Part shown: piece after piece, positions 36,755-44,943 of the stretch
Numbering within the stretch: the first letter of the stretch is position 1
Layout of the letters: the number at the start of each line of letters is the position of its first letter
Source of the DNA: Pseudomonadota bacterium
Lineage (GTDB): Bacteria > Pseudomonadota > Alphaproteobacteria > Sneathiellales > Sneathiellaceae
Assembly (NCBI GenBank): GCA_024743055.1
Contig: JANSXH010000007.1
Span: forward strand, 1 to 64,000
Reading direction: 5' to 3'
Length of the DNA: 64,000 nucleotides
Program-made: the position numbers and the translations under genes
The notes under the pieces: generated by a model
What the model was told of the DNA's origin: nothing
The model's database searches: none
What the model saw: only the letters and a program-made list of their open reading frames with translations

Positions 36755-37526
36755 GCCCCAAATAAAGCTCCTGGACTTCCGGATCGCTTTCTATTTCTTC
36801 AGGTGAGCCTTCCTTAAAAATGCGGCCATTGTGCATCATTGTCACCGATTCAGCGACGCGAAGGGCAACATCCATGTCATGTTCAATAATGATAAAGCCG
36901 ATATGTGCAGGCAGGCTTTGGAGTATTTCGATGAGTTGGGTGCGTTCAGTCGGCGATAGTCCTGCCGCAGGTTCATCAAATAAAATTAATCTCGGTGCAC
37001 CAGATAGTGCCAGTGCTATTTCAAGTTGCCGTTGCTGGCCGTGACTAAGTTCCGATACTAGAGTTTCAGTAACATCTTCGAGATGTACTGCATTTGCCAG
37101 AACTTCCGCGAGCTCCATTGCACTGTCGTCTCGCTTCGGTCGGCGTAGAGAAAACCTGCCGCGGCTAACCCCACGGCAGGCGAGATAAATATTGTCGATA
37201 ACCGTCAGGCCATCAAACAGGAGAGAAATCTGGTATGTGCGGCGTAAACCACGTCTGATCCGCTCGTGACTTGGCAGATCCGTTACATCTTCACCAAAAA
37301 GACGAACACGACCAGTTGTCGTTGGGAAATCTCCCGTGATCGCATTAAAAAGTGTCGTTTTTCCAGCTCCGTTAGATCCTAAAACCGCACGCCGTTCCCC
37401 TGCCTTAACGGTCAAATTAATGTCCGCTAAGGCAACCAGTGCACCAAAATGGCGGCTGACGGCTTCAAGTTCCAGCGCAAACTGGCCAGTACTTTGAAGG
37501 CGGGAGAGGGCGTCGGTTCCAGGCAT
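36741..37526 (-). CDS. branched-chain-amino-acid-type ABC transporter ATPase, LivG class
   Basis: 261 aa from the ATG at 37526 with AAGGGA upstream; the TTG at 37535 is less likely. Walker A GSNGAGKTT, signature LSHGQQRQ (SHGQ is normal in LivG), Walker B LILFDEPAAGLSP, and H-loop IIEHDM. It partners with the LivF part of the fusion protein; the operon thus has a complete LivFGHMK set. It overlaps the fusion gene by 14 bp. Confidence 0.92.
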   Translation of the reverse strand: MPGTDALSRLQSTGQFALELEAVSRHFGALVALADINLTVKAGERRAVLGSNGAGKTTLFNAITGDFPTTTGRVRLFGEDVTDLPSHERIRRGLRRTYQISLLFDGLTVIDNIYLACRGVSRGRFSLRRPKRDDSAMELAEVLANAVHLEDVTETLVSELSHGQQRQLEIALALSGAPRLILFDEPAAGLSPTERTQLIEILQSLPAHIGFIIIEHDMDVALRVAESVTMMHNGRIFKEGSPEEIESDPEVQELYLGHGHG

Positions 37527-37541
37527 TCTCGTCAATTTCCC

Positions 37542-38786
37542 TTAATCACACTTGGGATTTTCGCGGCTGACTTGTCCGTATTCAAGGAACTTGTCATAGC
37601 TTACACCGAGTGTTTGATTGACTTGTGGGATGACCTTGATTGTCTTGTTGACTAGGTTCCCATCTGGTCCTTCAATCACTTCTGTCAGGAAGATATCCGC
37701 AATTCCATTACGACGCTCATCAACACTCACCATACCAGTAGGTGTTTCAAATGAGAGTTTTGACAGAGCTGCACGGAACTTCTTTTCACCATCAGACAAG
37801 TCACCATTTACTTCGTTCAAAGCCAAAAGAGCGGCTTTGGTATTGATGTAATAGGCATGCGCAAAGAGAGAAGGAGACGGGAATCCATCCGGGAACATGC
37901 CCTGATATGTCTTCACGAAAGCATCCCAACGCGGATCATCCCAAGTGTCTGACATTGGACCACCTGATGGCGTGCCAATGATAGATTTTCTGATATTTCC
38001 TTTTGAACCCAGGACCGATTGGTCGACGGTGATTGATCCACCAACAAGTGGAAGATCGCCGCCTGACTGCTCATACTGAGTAAGGAAGTTTACCGCGTCG
38101 GCGCCACCAAGAGCTACGAAGATCGCATCTACATCATCCGGCAAAGCCGCAATGACGGAAGAATAATCCTTGTTCCCAATTGGGACCCAAAACCGGGCAT
38201 CAGCAGGTGCTTTTCCACCCAAGCGACAGAATGGCTCCAGGAAACCGAAAACTTGTGTGTAAGGGAAAGAATAGTCTTCCGCCAATACGGCCATATTCCG
38301 GTAGCCTTTTTCATTATAGGCATATTCGCCCAACCCGGCCATCCATTGAGCTCCCTCCGTGCTGAACCGGAAGAAGTTGTCAGCTGGACTGCGCAAGGTT
38401 GTATCCTGCGCCGCTGAGGAACCATTCAGGAAAGTTACGTTCGGCTGTGTTTTAGCATAATCTTTGACGGCCAAACCTTCTGATCCGGAAAGTGGGCCAA
38501 TTAGGATTTGCACACCGTCTTGCTCAACGAGTTTACGGGTTGCACGAATGGCACTGTCTGGCGTCGCATCGGAGGAGCCGGTAATCAATTCGATTTCCTT
38601 CCCTCCCGCTTTATAGCCAAATTCTTCCAACGCCATTTTTACGCCACGCATACTATCTTCACCGAGAACAGCAAAAGCTCCTTCAAGCGTTGCCAAAGCT
38701 CCCATCTTGATTTTGTCCGCTGCAACCGCGGGACCGGCTAACGATACCGCTACCGCCGCTGCCATTGTATATTTTAAGATTCCCAT
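37542..38786 (-). CDS. ABC solute-binding protein, LivK/amide-urea class
   Basis: 414 aa. A Sec signal peptide of ~22 residues (MGILKYTMAAAVAVSLAGPAVA) precedes KIKMGALATLEGAFAVLGEDSMRG, the start of a type I periplasmic binding fold; NGSSAAQDTTLRSPADNFFRFS and GSITVDQSVLG are typical of the family-6 binding proteins. It delivers the substrate of the LivHM channel. The relatively divergent sequence suggests a ligand other than Leu/Ile/Val; aromatic acids, amides and short-chain acids are common ligands of this class. Confidence 0.9.
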   Translation of the reverse strand: MGILKYTMAAAVAVSLAGPAVAADKIKMGALATLEGAFAVLGEDSMRGVKMALEEFGYKAGGKEIELITGSSDATPDSAIRATRKLVEQDGVQILIGPLSGSEGLAVKDYAKTQPNVTFLNGSSAAQDTTLRSPADNFFRFSTEGAQWMAGLGEYAYNEKGYRNMAVLAEDYSFPYTQVFGFLEPFCRLGGKAPADARFWVPIGNKDYSSVIAALPDDVDAIFVALGGADAVNFLTQYEQSGGDLPLVGGSITVDQSVLGSKGNIRKSIIGTPSGGPMSDTWDDPRWDAFVKTYQGMFPDGFPSPSLFAHAYYINTKAALLALNEVNGDLSDGEKKFRAALSKLSFETPTGMVSVDERRNGIADIFLTEVIEGPDGNLVNKTIKVIPQVNQTLGVSYDKFLEYGQVSRENPKCD

Positions 38787-38807
38787 AGCTATGCGCTCCT
38801 CCTCTAT

Positions 38808-39878
38808 TTAGTTTTTATCAGACGATCCGGCTTCTACCGGCTCGCCTCTTTCAACACTTCCAGCGGAAAGCTGAGTGTCTCTTTTGAACCGAAGTTTGGG
38901 ACGAACCCGGTTCCAAAGTCCAAGTAAGCCATCGGGCGAAAAGAGCACGACGAGCAAAAACGCCGTTCCGATCACCATATTGAAACGCTCCCGATCAATC
39001 AGGTCGATGGCAAAATTTTCGAGTAAAACAAAAGCAATGGCGCCTAAGAACGGTCCAACCGGATGGCGCATTCCGCCCACAACGGCAATGACCAAAATAT
39101 CGATCGCGACATCTACGCCAATGGTGCCAGGTGAAATTCGACCGTTAAACCAGACAAGAAGAACACCTGCGACACCAGCAATAAGGCCTGAAAAGAAATA
39201 AGCCGTAATCCGGTGTAGGGTGACATTGTAGCCAAGCGCCCTCATTCTGCGTGGATTGTCTCGAATGGCTTGCAAACTAAGCCCAAAAGTGGATTTAGCC
39301 CCATAATAAACTGCCCAAAAGAAACCAGCCGCCACAAAAAGTGTCAGGTAGTAAAACGGTGTTGGATTGCGCCAGTAGATACCGAATATGGTCGGTGGCT
39401 CGACGCCTGCAAATCCGCTAAATCCATTGAACAGAACGTAGTTTTGTCGCACAAAGAAGAAAAATGCCACCGCCACGGCCAAGGTAATCATAATGGTATA
39501 GATACCTTCTGTCCTCACTGACACTGCACCAATAAAGGCGCTAAACAGAGCTGCACCGATTACGGAAACGATAGCTGTTAGCCACCATGGCCAGCCGAGT
39601 CCCATAACACCAACACTGTTTTCACCTAATATTGCCATCAAGTAAGCAGCAAAGCCGGCAACTGTAACCTGCGCCAAGCTAACCATGCCGCCGTAACCTG
39701 CAAGCATCATCAACGACAAGGCAATCGTACCTAGGATTAACGTATAGGCTCCTATTTGAAATACAAAGAAATCACTGGCAAAGGCCGGATATGCCAGGAG
39801 AAATACACCGGTCAAAAGGGCAGCTGGATGAACATCGGTTAGGGAGAAAGATCCAGAAAAAAAGCTGCGTGAGGCCAT
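38808..39878 (-). CDS. branched-chain-amino-acid-type ABC permease, LivM class
   Basis: 356 aa with about nine hydrophobic segments and the LivM signatures GYGGMVSLAQ and ALGYNVTLHRITAYFFSGLIAG. A hydrophilic tail of ~30 residues ends the protein. One base separates its stop-to-start junction from livH, so the two are co-translated. Confidence 0.92.
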   Translation of the reverse strand: MASRSFFSGSFSLTDVHPAALLTGVFLLAYPAFASDFFVFQIGAYTLILGTIALSLMMLAGYGGMVSLAQVTVAGFAAYLMAILGENSVGVMGLGWPWWLTAIVSVIGAALFSAFIGAVSVRTEGIYTIMITLAVAVAFFFFVRQNYVLFNGFSGFAGVEPPTIFGIYWRNPTPFYYLTLFVAAGFFWAVYYGAKSTFGLSLQAIRDNPRRMRALGYNVTLHRITAYFFSGLIAGVAGVLLVWFNGRISPGTIGVDVAIDILVIAVVGGMRHPVGPFLGAIAFVLLENFAIDLIDRERFNMVIGTAFLLVVLFSPDGLLGLWNRVRPKLRFKRDTQLSAGSVERGEPVEAGSSDKN

Positions 39879-40889
39879 TTACCGCTCCCCCATGATGCCC
39901 TGCGGCCTAACCGCGAGGACGACTACCATTATGAGGAATGTCAAAACGACGCCATATGTTGGAAAATAAGCAAGTCCGAACTGTTCCGCCAATCCGATGA
40001 TCAAAGCGCCTATTGCCGCACCGGATATAGATCCCAGGCCGCCGACGATGACCACAACCAATGAAGCCAGGAGATAACGTACGTCTTCTCCTGGGGCGAT
40101 AGACAACGCTGTACCACCTATAACCCCCGCAAACCCTGCGAGACCCGCACCCAGAGCAAAAACCACAGAGAACACAAGTTGTACATTAACTCCGGAGGCG
40201 GAGAGCATTTCTCGATCATTGACCCCTGCCCTTATCATCATTCCGATTTTTGTGCGGTTTAAGAACAGCCACAAACCGACCCCCACAGCGACTGCAACAA
40301 CAAGCACAGCCAAACGATAAATTGGGTATTTGATATAAACTTCCGCACCGGATGACTTTATGACCGAGATAACTGGCAGCACGGTTGCACCAAAAAGCCA
40401 TTCCGGAGGTGAGAATTGATAAGTGGTCCCCGTCCAAACAGCGAGCATGACATCTGCAGCGATAATGGAAATTCCAATTGTCACCAATGTCTGGCGAAGA
40501 TCATCTCCTTCCATCCTGCGAAAAATTAGGACCTGCAGCAAAATTCCGCTGATACCAACTGCCAGGAATGCGACCGCCAAGCCCAAAAACCAATTCCCGG
40601 TATATTCAGATATTTCGTAACCGATGTATCCGCCCAACAAATACATAGCACCATGGGCAAGATTTACATTTCGCATTAACCCGAAAATTAAAGTGAAGCC
40701 GCTAGCGACAAGAAAATATAATCCCCCCAGCGTGATTCCGTTCAACAGTGTGTTTACGAATGTTTTTTTCCGGCCGAGCATCTGCACCAGCCAGTCAGGC
40801 CAAACAGCGAATATCATCCACACGAGCAATGCTGCAGCTACCAGTATCACGATAGCCCAGAATGTATGCCGCTCTACAAAATTTCTCAT
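39879..40889 (-). CDS. branched-chain-amino-acid-type ABC permease, LivH class
   Basis: 336 aa from the ATG at 40889; a TTG at 40916 gives nine more codons of low plausibility. Membrane segments and the LivH motifs GGLYFLVASGFTLIFGLMRNVNLAHG and LGSISGAAIGA are present. It is the first gene of the 12-gene operon. No convincing Shine-Dalgarno precedes the ATG. The ~500 bp upstream hold the operon promoter and the GntR palindrome region. Confidence 0.9.
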   Translation of the reverse strand: MRNFVERHTFWAIVILVAAALLVWMIFAVWPDWLVQMLGRKKTFVNTLLNGITLGGLYFLVASGFTLIFGLMRNVNLAHGAMYLLGGYIGYEISEYTGNWFLGLAVAFLAVGISGILLQVLIFRRMEGDDLRQTLVTIGISIIAADVMLAVWTGTTYQFSPPEWLFGATVLPVISVIKSSGAEVYIKYPIYRLAVLVVAVAVGVGLWLFLNRTKIGMMIRAGVNDREMLSASGVNVQLVFSVVFALGAGLAGFAGVIGGTALSIAPGEDVRYLLASLVVVIVGGLGSISGAAIGALIIGLAEQFGLAYFPTYGVVLTFLIMVVVLAVRPQGIMGER

Positions 40890-41371
40890 TTTGCAGGCTC
40901 GATTGGGCGCGCCCAAATAGCGGGCGGCTGGCTACAGAAACTATCTATCAATATTTTCCCTTAATCACGCATTCAGGCATTCTGAATGCGTCCTCCCAGT
41001 TATAGAATCGACATTTGAGGTTTAGTATTCCCCTTGTTTGTCGAGCTTTTTCGCTTTCTATTTCTTAAAGCGTGCCTCAAATATTAGGCTTTACGCAATA
41101 GTCAGTATTTGTCCAATCGGGTAATATTGGGTAATTTTTGTCCTTTATAGTTGAATCTTGGTGAGTTAATTTCCCATTCAGCTGCCTTAAACTTCTTCTT
41201 GTTTAGACGAGCCAAGCTTTTCTGCACAAATCTAGAAAGAAAAATCCGATTCCACCTTTCTTATCCAAATTGGAGTTAAAATTTTAGTACAAAAATAAAA
41301 ATTGGTGTCAAATTTTAATCAGATTTCAAATTTTATTTAATATTATCAGTATGTTAATGAATATTAAAAAT
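40890..41371. promoter_or_regulatory. AT-rich divergent promoter region between livH and the FCD-GntR gene
   Basis: About 480 bp without a gene on either strand; AT content rises sharply from 41220 onward. A half-site like those of the 24-bp palindrome, AAAATTGGTGT, is found at 41299-41309 inside AAAATT...AATTTT. No sigma-54 -24/-12 element was seen by eye. Confidence 0.5.
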
Positions 41372-41395
41372 CATACCAATTTAAAAATTGGTATG
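41372..41395. promoter_or_regulatory. perfect 24-bp palindrome, candidate operator of the adjacent FCD-GntR regulator
   Basis: CATACCAATTT-AA-AAATTGGTATG is a perfect inverted repeat with 11-bp arms, ending 19 bp before the regulator's ATG at 41415. TTGGTAT/ATACCAA half-sites are typical of FadR/FCD GntR regulators. The TATAAA at 41397-41402 just after it could be the -10 element, so the operator would lie over the promoter. Autoregulation and control of the divergent liv operon are inferred. Confidence 0.65.
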
Positions 41396-41414
41396 TTATA
41401 AATACCGTATCCTT

Positions 41415-42110
41415 ATGAATCAGAAGAGTGTCATTTCAGTGAAAGCAAGAGATACCGCGACAATTAAACTTGAAAAGCTAATTGAAAGTGGTCATTACGC
41501 CCCACAATCCAAGCTCGCCACCGAACGCGAACTTGCAGAGCAATTGCAAATGTCCCGATCAACAATTCGGGCGGCCCTAGCAACCTTGGAAGCGCAAGGG
41601 AAGGTTTGGCGCCATGTCGGACGCGGTACGTTCGTCGGCAAACGGCCGCCAGAACGAGAAGATACCTTCCCCCTTCCCGCTGACATGACTAATCCTTCTG
41701 AAGTTATGGAAGTTCGTTTAATCATCGAACCACAAATTGCTGATCTTGCCGCCCATCGAGCAACTGTTGCAGATATCACGTTTATGAAACAATGCTTGGA
41801 AAAAGGAGAGGCCGCTCGCGATACATCAACCTATGAGATGTGGGACGGCGCGTTGCATCGTGCCATCGCGGAGGCTGCCGGCAATTCCCTGCTACTTGCC
41901 TTATTCACCGCTGTAAATGCTATTCGTGAACACGCGGTTTGGGGTAAGCTAAAGGAAGCCACCTTAACGGATCAAAGACGAACTCGATATTCCATACAGC
42001 ACAGGAATCTTGTTCGCGCTATAGAGCAACGCGATGCAGTAGATTGTAAGCGACTTATGCGTGAACATCTGTCAGCCGTGCGAGACGATATGTTGAGCCG
42101 CCGTGCTTAA
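41415..42110 (+). CDS. FCD-domain GntR-family transcriptional regulator
   Basis: 231 aa from the ATG at 41415; an earlier TTG at 41388 would lie inside the palindrome. The winged helix is at ~15-75 (ATERELAEQLQMSRSTIRAALATLEAQGKVWRHVGRG), followed by the FCD ligand domain with its metal-binding pattern (EVMEVRLIIEPQIADLAA, WDGALHRAIAEAAGN, IQHRNLVRAI). Members respond to small carboxylic acids. No Shine-Dalgarno is seen, and the transcript could be nearly leaderless. It is divergent from the LivH-to-amidohydrolase operon and is its likely regulator. Confidence 0.9.
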   Translation: MNQKSVISVKARDTATIKLEKLIESGHYAPQSKLATERELAEQLQMSRSTIRAALATLEAQGKVWRHVGRGTFVGKRPPEREDTFPLPADMTNPSEVMEVRLIIEPQIADLAAHRATVADITFMKQCLEKGEAARDTSTYEMWDGALHRAIAEAAGNSLLLALFTAVNAIREHAVWGKLKEATLTDQRRTRYSIQHRNLVRAIEQRDAVDCKRLMREHLSAVRDDMLSRRA

Positions 42111-42159
42111 TAGATACAGAGACAGCATGGCGCATTTCCATCATCGGACCATATAATAA

Positions 42160-42855
42160 ATGCCCAACGTTGAAATACTTTCATGGAAAATTGTACTGCG
42201 CGCAGAGATCGCAGAACGAAATTCTGACCTTCCCCAAGAAATACTGACGATTGCTCCGACTTTTCGCCATGATGGGATGCCCTTTGAAGTTGGCTTGTTG
42301 TTGTCAACGAACATGGGGCCTAGACAATTTCTCAATGAAATCAATCAAAACCTTCCGGAGAACTCAAATACAATCCTCGGATTATTCCTAAACGATCCTT
42401 TACTGAATATCGCTACGGAAAGTGCTCGTCTGTTAAAGTCGGGGTTTCGTTGGGTTACCAATCTGCCAAGCGTGGAACAACAGGATCTCGATTTTTCTCA
42501 ACAGTTATCTGATGTCGGCCTTGACAAACAAAGGGAATTTGATCTTCTCGCCCATTTGAAATCCAATGGGTTTAAAATAGCGGTCGTAATTGCAGACGGC
42601 GAAGCGGTGTCCAATGTCGCTAAGCTAAACCCGGAAATTATCATTGTAGTACCTAGAGTTTCTGACTTTGCGGCAGGTTTTCCCTCACCTCGCCAGCGCG
42701 GACAGGCAGCGCAAAACGTATTTCAGGCGGTCCAGGATCAGGGTTTGACGGGACTATTGCTTGGACTAGGTGAACATAGTGAGATAGACCACGAAAACCT
42801 CTGGCCCAATTGCCTGAACGGTCTTCTTTGTCGGCCAAATCTGACGTCGGTCTGA
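42160..42855 (+). CDS. degenerate paralogue of the phosphoenolpyruvate-hydrolase-family TIM barrel, function unknown
   Basis: 231 aa, no database family I can name directly. When laid beside the enzyme at 33691-34524 the order of elements agrees: NTILGLFLNDPLLN against [25 protein letters not shown] against [11 protein letters not shown], an LxxxGL..EFDLL helix against LEETGM..EVDMI, and PEIIIVVP against ADIIVCHM. The conserved GTDPF, GLIDG, HMG and HGG residues are lost, so catalysis is unlikely; ligand binding or complex formation with an active paralogue is possible. It follows the FCD-GntR gene by 49 bp in the same direction and ends tail-to-tail, directly adjacent, with the TIM-barrel regulator gene. 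Confidence 0.7.
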   Translation: MPNVEILSWKIVLRAEIAERNSDLPQEILTIAPTFRHDGMPFEVGLLLSTNMGPRQFLNEINQNLPENSNTILGLFLNDPLLNIATESARLLKSGFRWVTNLPSVEQQDLDFSQQLSDVGLDKQREFDLLAHLKSNGFKIAVVIADGEAVSNVAKLNPEIIIVVPRVSDFAAGFPSPRQRGQAAQNVFQAVQDQGLTGLLLGLGEHSEIDHENLWPNCLNGLLCRPNLTSV

Positions 42856-44589
42856 CTAACCAGATAACTCAAACTTCTTAATCTTATTGTAAAGCGTTTT
42901 GCGTGACATACCTAAAGCCGCTGCCGTCTTACCCCTATTGAAGCCATTTCGCCAGAGGGCCTCCACTATCCGGTCTTTCTCTGGAAGAGTGTCGACATAG
43001 CCTTGGTCTTTATCAATATAGCTTAATTTACCGACGAGTTCTTCCGGTTGAACCGGTTGCTTAGACGGCCTTCCTTTTAGGCTTCCGATCAATTTTAGGA
43101 GTTCTTGCTCATTTCCTGGCCAGTGATAGGCCCGAAGTTTCTGGATAGCGGCAGAGGAAAAAATGGATTCCGTAGAGCCTTTCCTTTCCTGCTCCGACAA
43201 AGCGTCAATAATGGCTTGTAAATCTGTCAATCTGTCTCGTAGCGGCGGTAACCGCAGAGTCCAGCCTGATATACAAGACAAGAGTTCCGGCTCTAATCCC
43301 GCTGCTAAAAGATCCTCTTCTACTCGGTCGTTACGGACAGACAAATGACTTAGAAAGACAATACGTGGCTCCAAAGGAAGTGATTTTCGAGAACCGGAAA
43401 CCTGGAAAAACCCGTCTTGTAAGGCGCGTGCCAGCCGTCGCTGCAACGCACCGGTTAACCTCTCAGGAGTATGGATGACAACGAGGTTTACATTGTCATC
43501 TGATAAAACGGGTTTTTGCCTGCTTATACTATCGCGATGGCCAAACAGGACATTTCTGGCACGAGCAGGAAAATTCTGCTCAGCAACGTCTATCTGAGTG
43601 AATTTCATTTCGGTGCCTGGTTTTTGCGCCCCGCCTAGAACCTTGATAACCGGTCCCGTAGACTGCCCTGGTTCTGCAACAATTAAAACCGGGTTCCTAG
43701 AGACCGCCATTTGTTGCAATCGACGTAACATAGCCAGATGTCTCACAGAATGACCAACAAAGCCAAACCGATCCGCCCATTGTATCAATTCCTGATCCTC
43801 ATTCTTTAGACCAGCGCGCGCTGAACTCGCCTGTCGGAAACCATCTATCAAACTTGCAACAGAGGATTCAAGTGGCATCCGATCAATGGTTGAACCGCCT
43901 ACATATCCATCTAACGGGGCAAGCTCCAGAACTCTCGAAAGATCTTCGGGTGTTGCAATTGGGCCCCCTTCTACCAGGAATTTTGAATTAGGATTGATAC
44001 GTTTTACAAGGCGGCCAATTTCGCGTGCAGTGACAGCGACTTCCTCGATGGACGAACGGCTTATGTGACCCAAAACGCCACCTGCGTTCCAACCAATATT
44101 CAGGCAAATCATGTCTATCCCTGCATCTGCAGCCAACCTCGCCTGCGTCCGGCTCGCACAATAGAACATGGCTGTCAAACCGGTATCCTGGACAGCCCGC
44201 AAGAGTTCAACTTCCTGTTCGATCCCGCGACCTGCACGGGACAGGATCTGTTGCATCGGTCGCGAGTAATGCAGGCAGCTTGGGAAATTTACAGCTCCCG
44301 CAAATCCAGCCTCGTATACTTCTTTTGCTTTGCCAACCGGATCGAAACTAGCACCCCAAACATTCGTTCCCAGAAGCACGGGTATTTTACATAGGGCGAG
44401 CAACTCTTCCTTTGCGAAACTTTCAGTAATAGAATTAGCGTCATAAACAGGAAGCATACAGGCGATTGACGGCACACCCATGTTCCGAAATCTCCCAGCA
44501 TTGATCGCCAGCAGAAAATCCGCGCCACCATGTTCAGCTGCTAGCGCGTTACTCCCTGACCCTATTGCTGCTCCAATTAGAAAGCCCAA
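42856..44589 (-). CDS. TIM-barrel (PEP hydrolase family) / degenerate sigma-54-activator AAA+ / Fis-HTH regulator
   Basis: 577 aa from a TTG at 44589, the only start after the in-frame stop. Residues 1-255 are the PEP-hydrolase-type TIM barrel (AINAGRFRNMG, GAVNFPSCLHYS, NIGWNAGG, VEGGPIATPEDL). Residues ~276-510 follow the plan of an NtrC-type AAA+ domain (FVGHS..., YHWPGNEQELLKLI), but Walker A is replaced by AEPGQSTGPVIK and the GAFTGA sigma-54 loop is not found. Residues ~538-574 are a Fis-type helix-turn-helix (NRGKTAAALGMSRKTLYNKIKKF). It is probably a ligand-responsive DNA-binding protein that no longer hydrolyses ATP or contacts sigma-54. The TIM-barrel sensor suggests that it responds to the substrate of the 33691-34524 enzyme. 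Confidence 0.85.
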   Translation of the reverse strand: MGFLIGAAIGSGSNALAAEHGGADFLLAINAGRFRNMGVPSIACMLPVYDANSITESFAKEELLALCKIPVLLGTNVWGASFDPVGKAKEVYEAGFAGAVNFPSCLHYSRPMQQILSRAGRGIEQEVELLRAVQDTGLTAMFYCASRTQARLAADAGIDMICLNIGWNAGGVLGHISRSSIEEVAVTAREIGRLVKRINPNSKFLVEGGPIATPEDLSRVLELAPLDGYVGGSTIDRMPLESSVASLIDGFRQASSARAGLKNEDQELIQWADRFGFVGHSVRHLAMLRRLQQMAVSRNPVLIVAEPGQSTGPVIKVLGGAQKPGTEMKFTQIDVAEQNFPARARNVLFGHRDSISRQKPVLSDDNVNLVVIHTPERLTGALQRRLARALQDGFFQVSGSRKSLPLEPRIVFLSHLSVRNDRVEEDLLAAGLEPELLSCISGWTLRLPPLRDRLTDLQAIIDALSEQERKGSTESIFSSAAIQKLRAYHWPGNEQELLKLIGSLKGRPSKQPVQPEELVGKLSYIDKDQGYVDTLPEKDRIVEALWRNGFNRGKTAAALGMSRKTLYNKIKKFELSG

Positions 44590-44623
44590 CGTCGATAACT
44601 CTCATTCTTCTTGTTTGCATATT

Positions 44624-44797
44624 GTGAAAGAATGCAAAAATCACGTTTTAGCTAGTGTACAACAAGTAACCAGCCCTCAATATCCCATCTACTTTTATAA
44701 TATACGTTCTGCTACAGAATTATCAGAGGAAATTGGCTATTGCCGTGTTGAAGCTGGATTTACGGTCGTTTCATTCGTCCAAAGGAGGCTAGCGTGA
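44624..44797 (+). CDS. possible small ORF, 57 aa, unknown
   Basis: GTG at 44624 to TGA at 44797 in the 296-bp gap between the TTG-started regulator gene and the DoxX gene. The peptide (VTSPQYPIYFYNIRSATEL in the middle) has balanced composition, and its stop overlaps the GTG of the next small ORF by 4 bp (GTGA). No Shine-Dalgarno is visible before its start. It may be real, or a remnant joined to the next ORF by a frameshift. Confidence 0.25.
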   Translation: MKECKNHVLASVQQVTSPQYPIYFYNIRSATELSEEIGYCRVEAGFTVVSFVQRRLA

Positions 44798-44943
44798 CAA
44801 CACCCAATTTAGTACTTCAACAAAAGACACACCACCTCCCAATCACAGCACAAGTGAAAATAGGCATAAAATTATATGCCGATCTCTATGGCAAAGCTGT
44901 CTTGGAGATTAGCGAACTGCGAAGAATTGAGCTAAATACATAG
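44794..44943 (+). CDS. possible small ORF, 49 aa, with strong ribosome-binding site
   Basis: GTG at 44794 follows AAAGGAGG with 5-nt spacing, one of the best Shine-Dalgarno sequences in the window. The 49-residue product (MTTPNLVLQQKTHH... ISELRRIELNT) has no family I recognise. It overlaps the 3' end of the DoxX gene on the opposite strand by 58 bp. The strong ribosome site and the 4-bp overlap with the preceding ORF support translation; homology is untested. Confidence 0.4.
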   Translation: MTTPNLVLQQKTHHLPITAQVKIGIKLYADLYGKAVLEISELRRIELNT

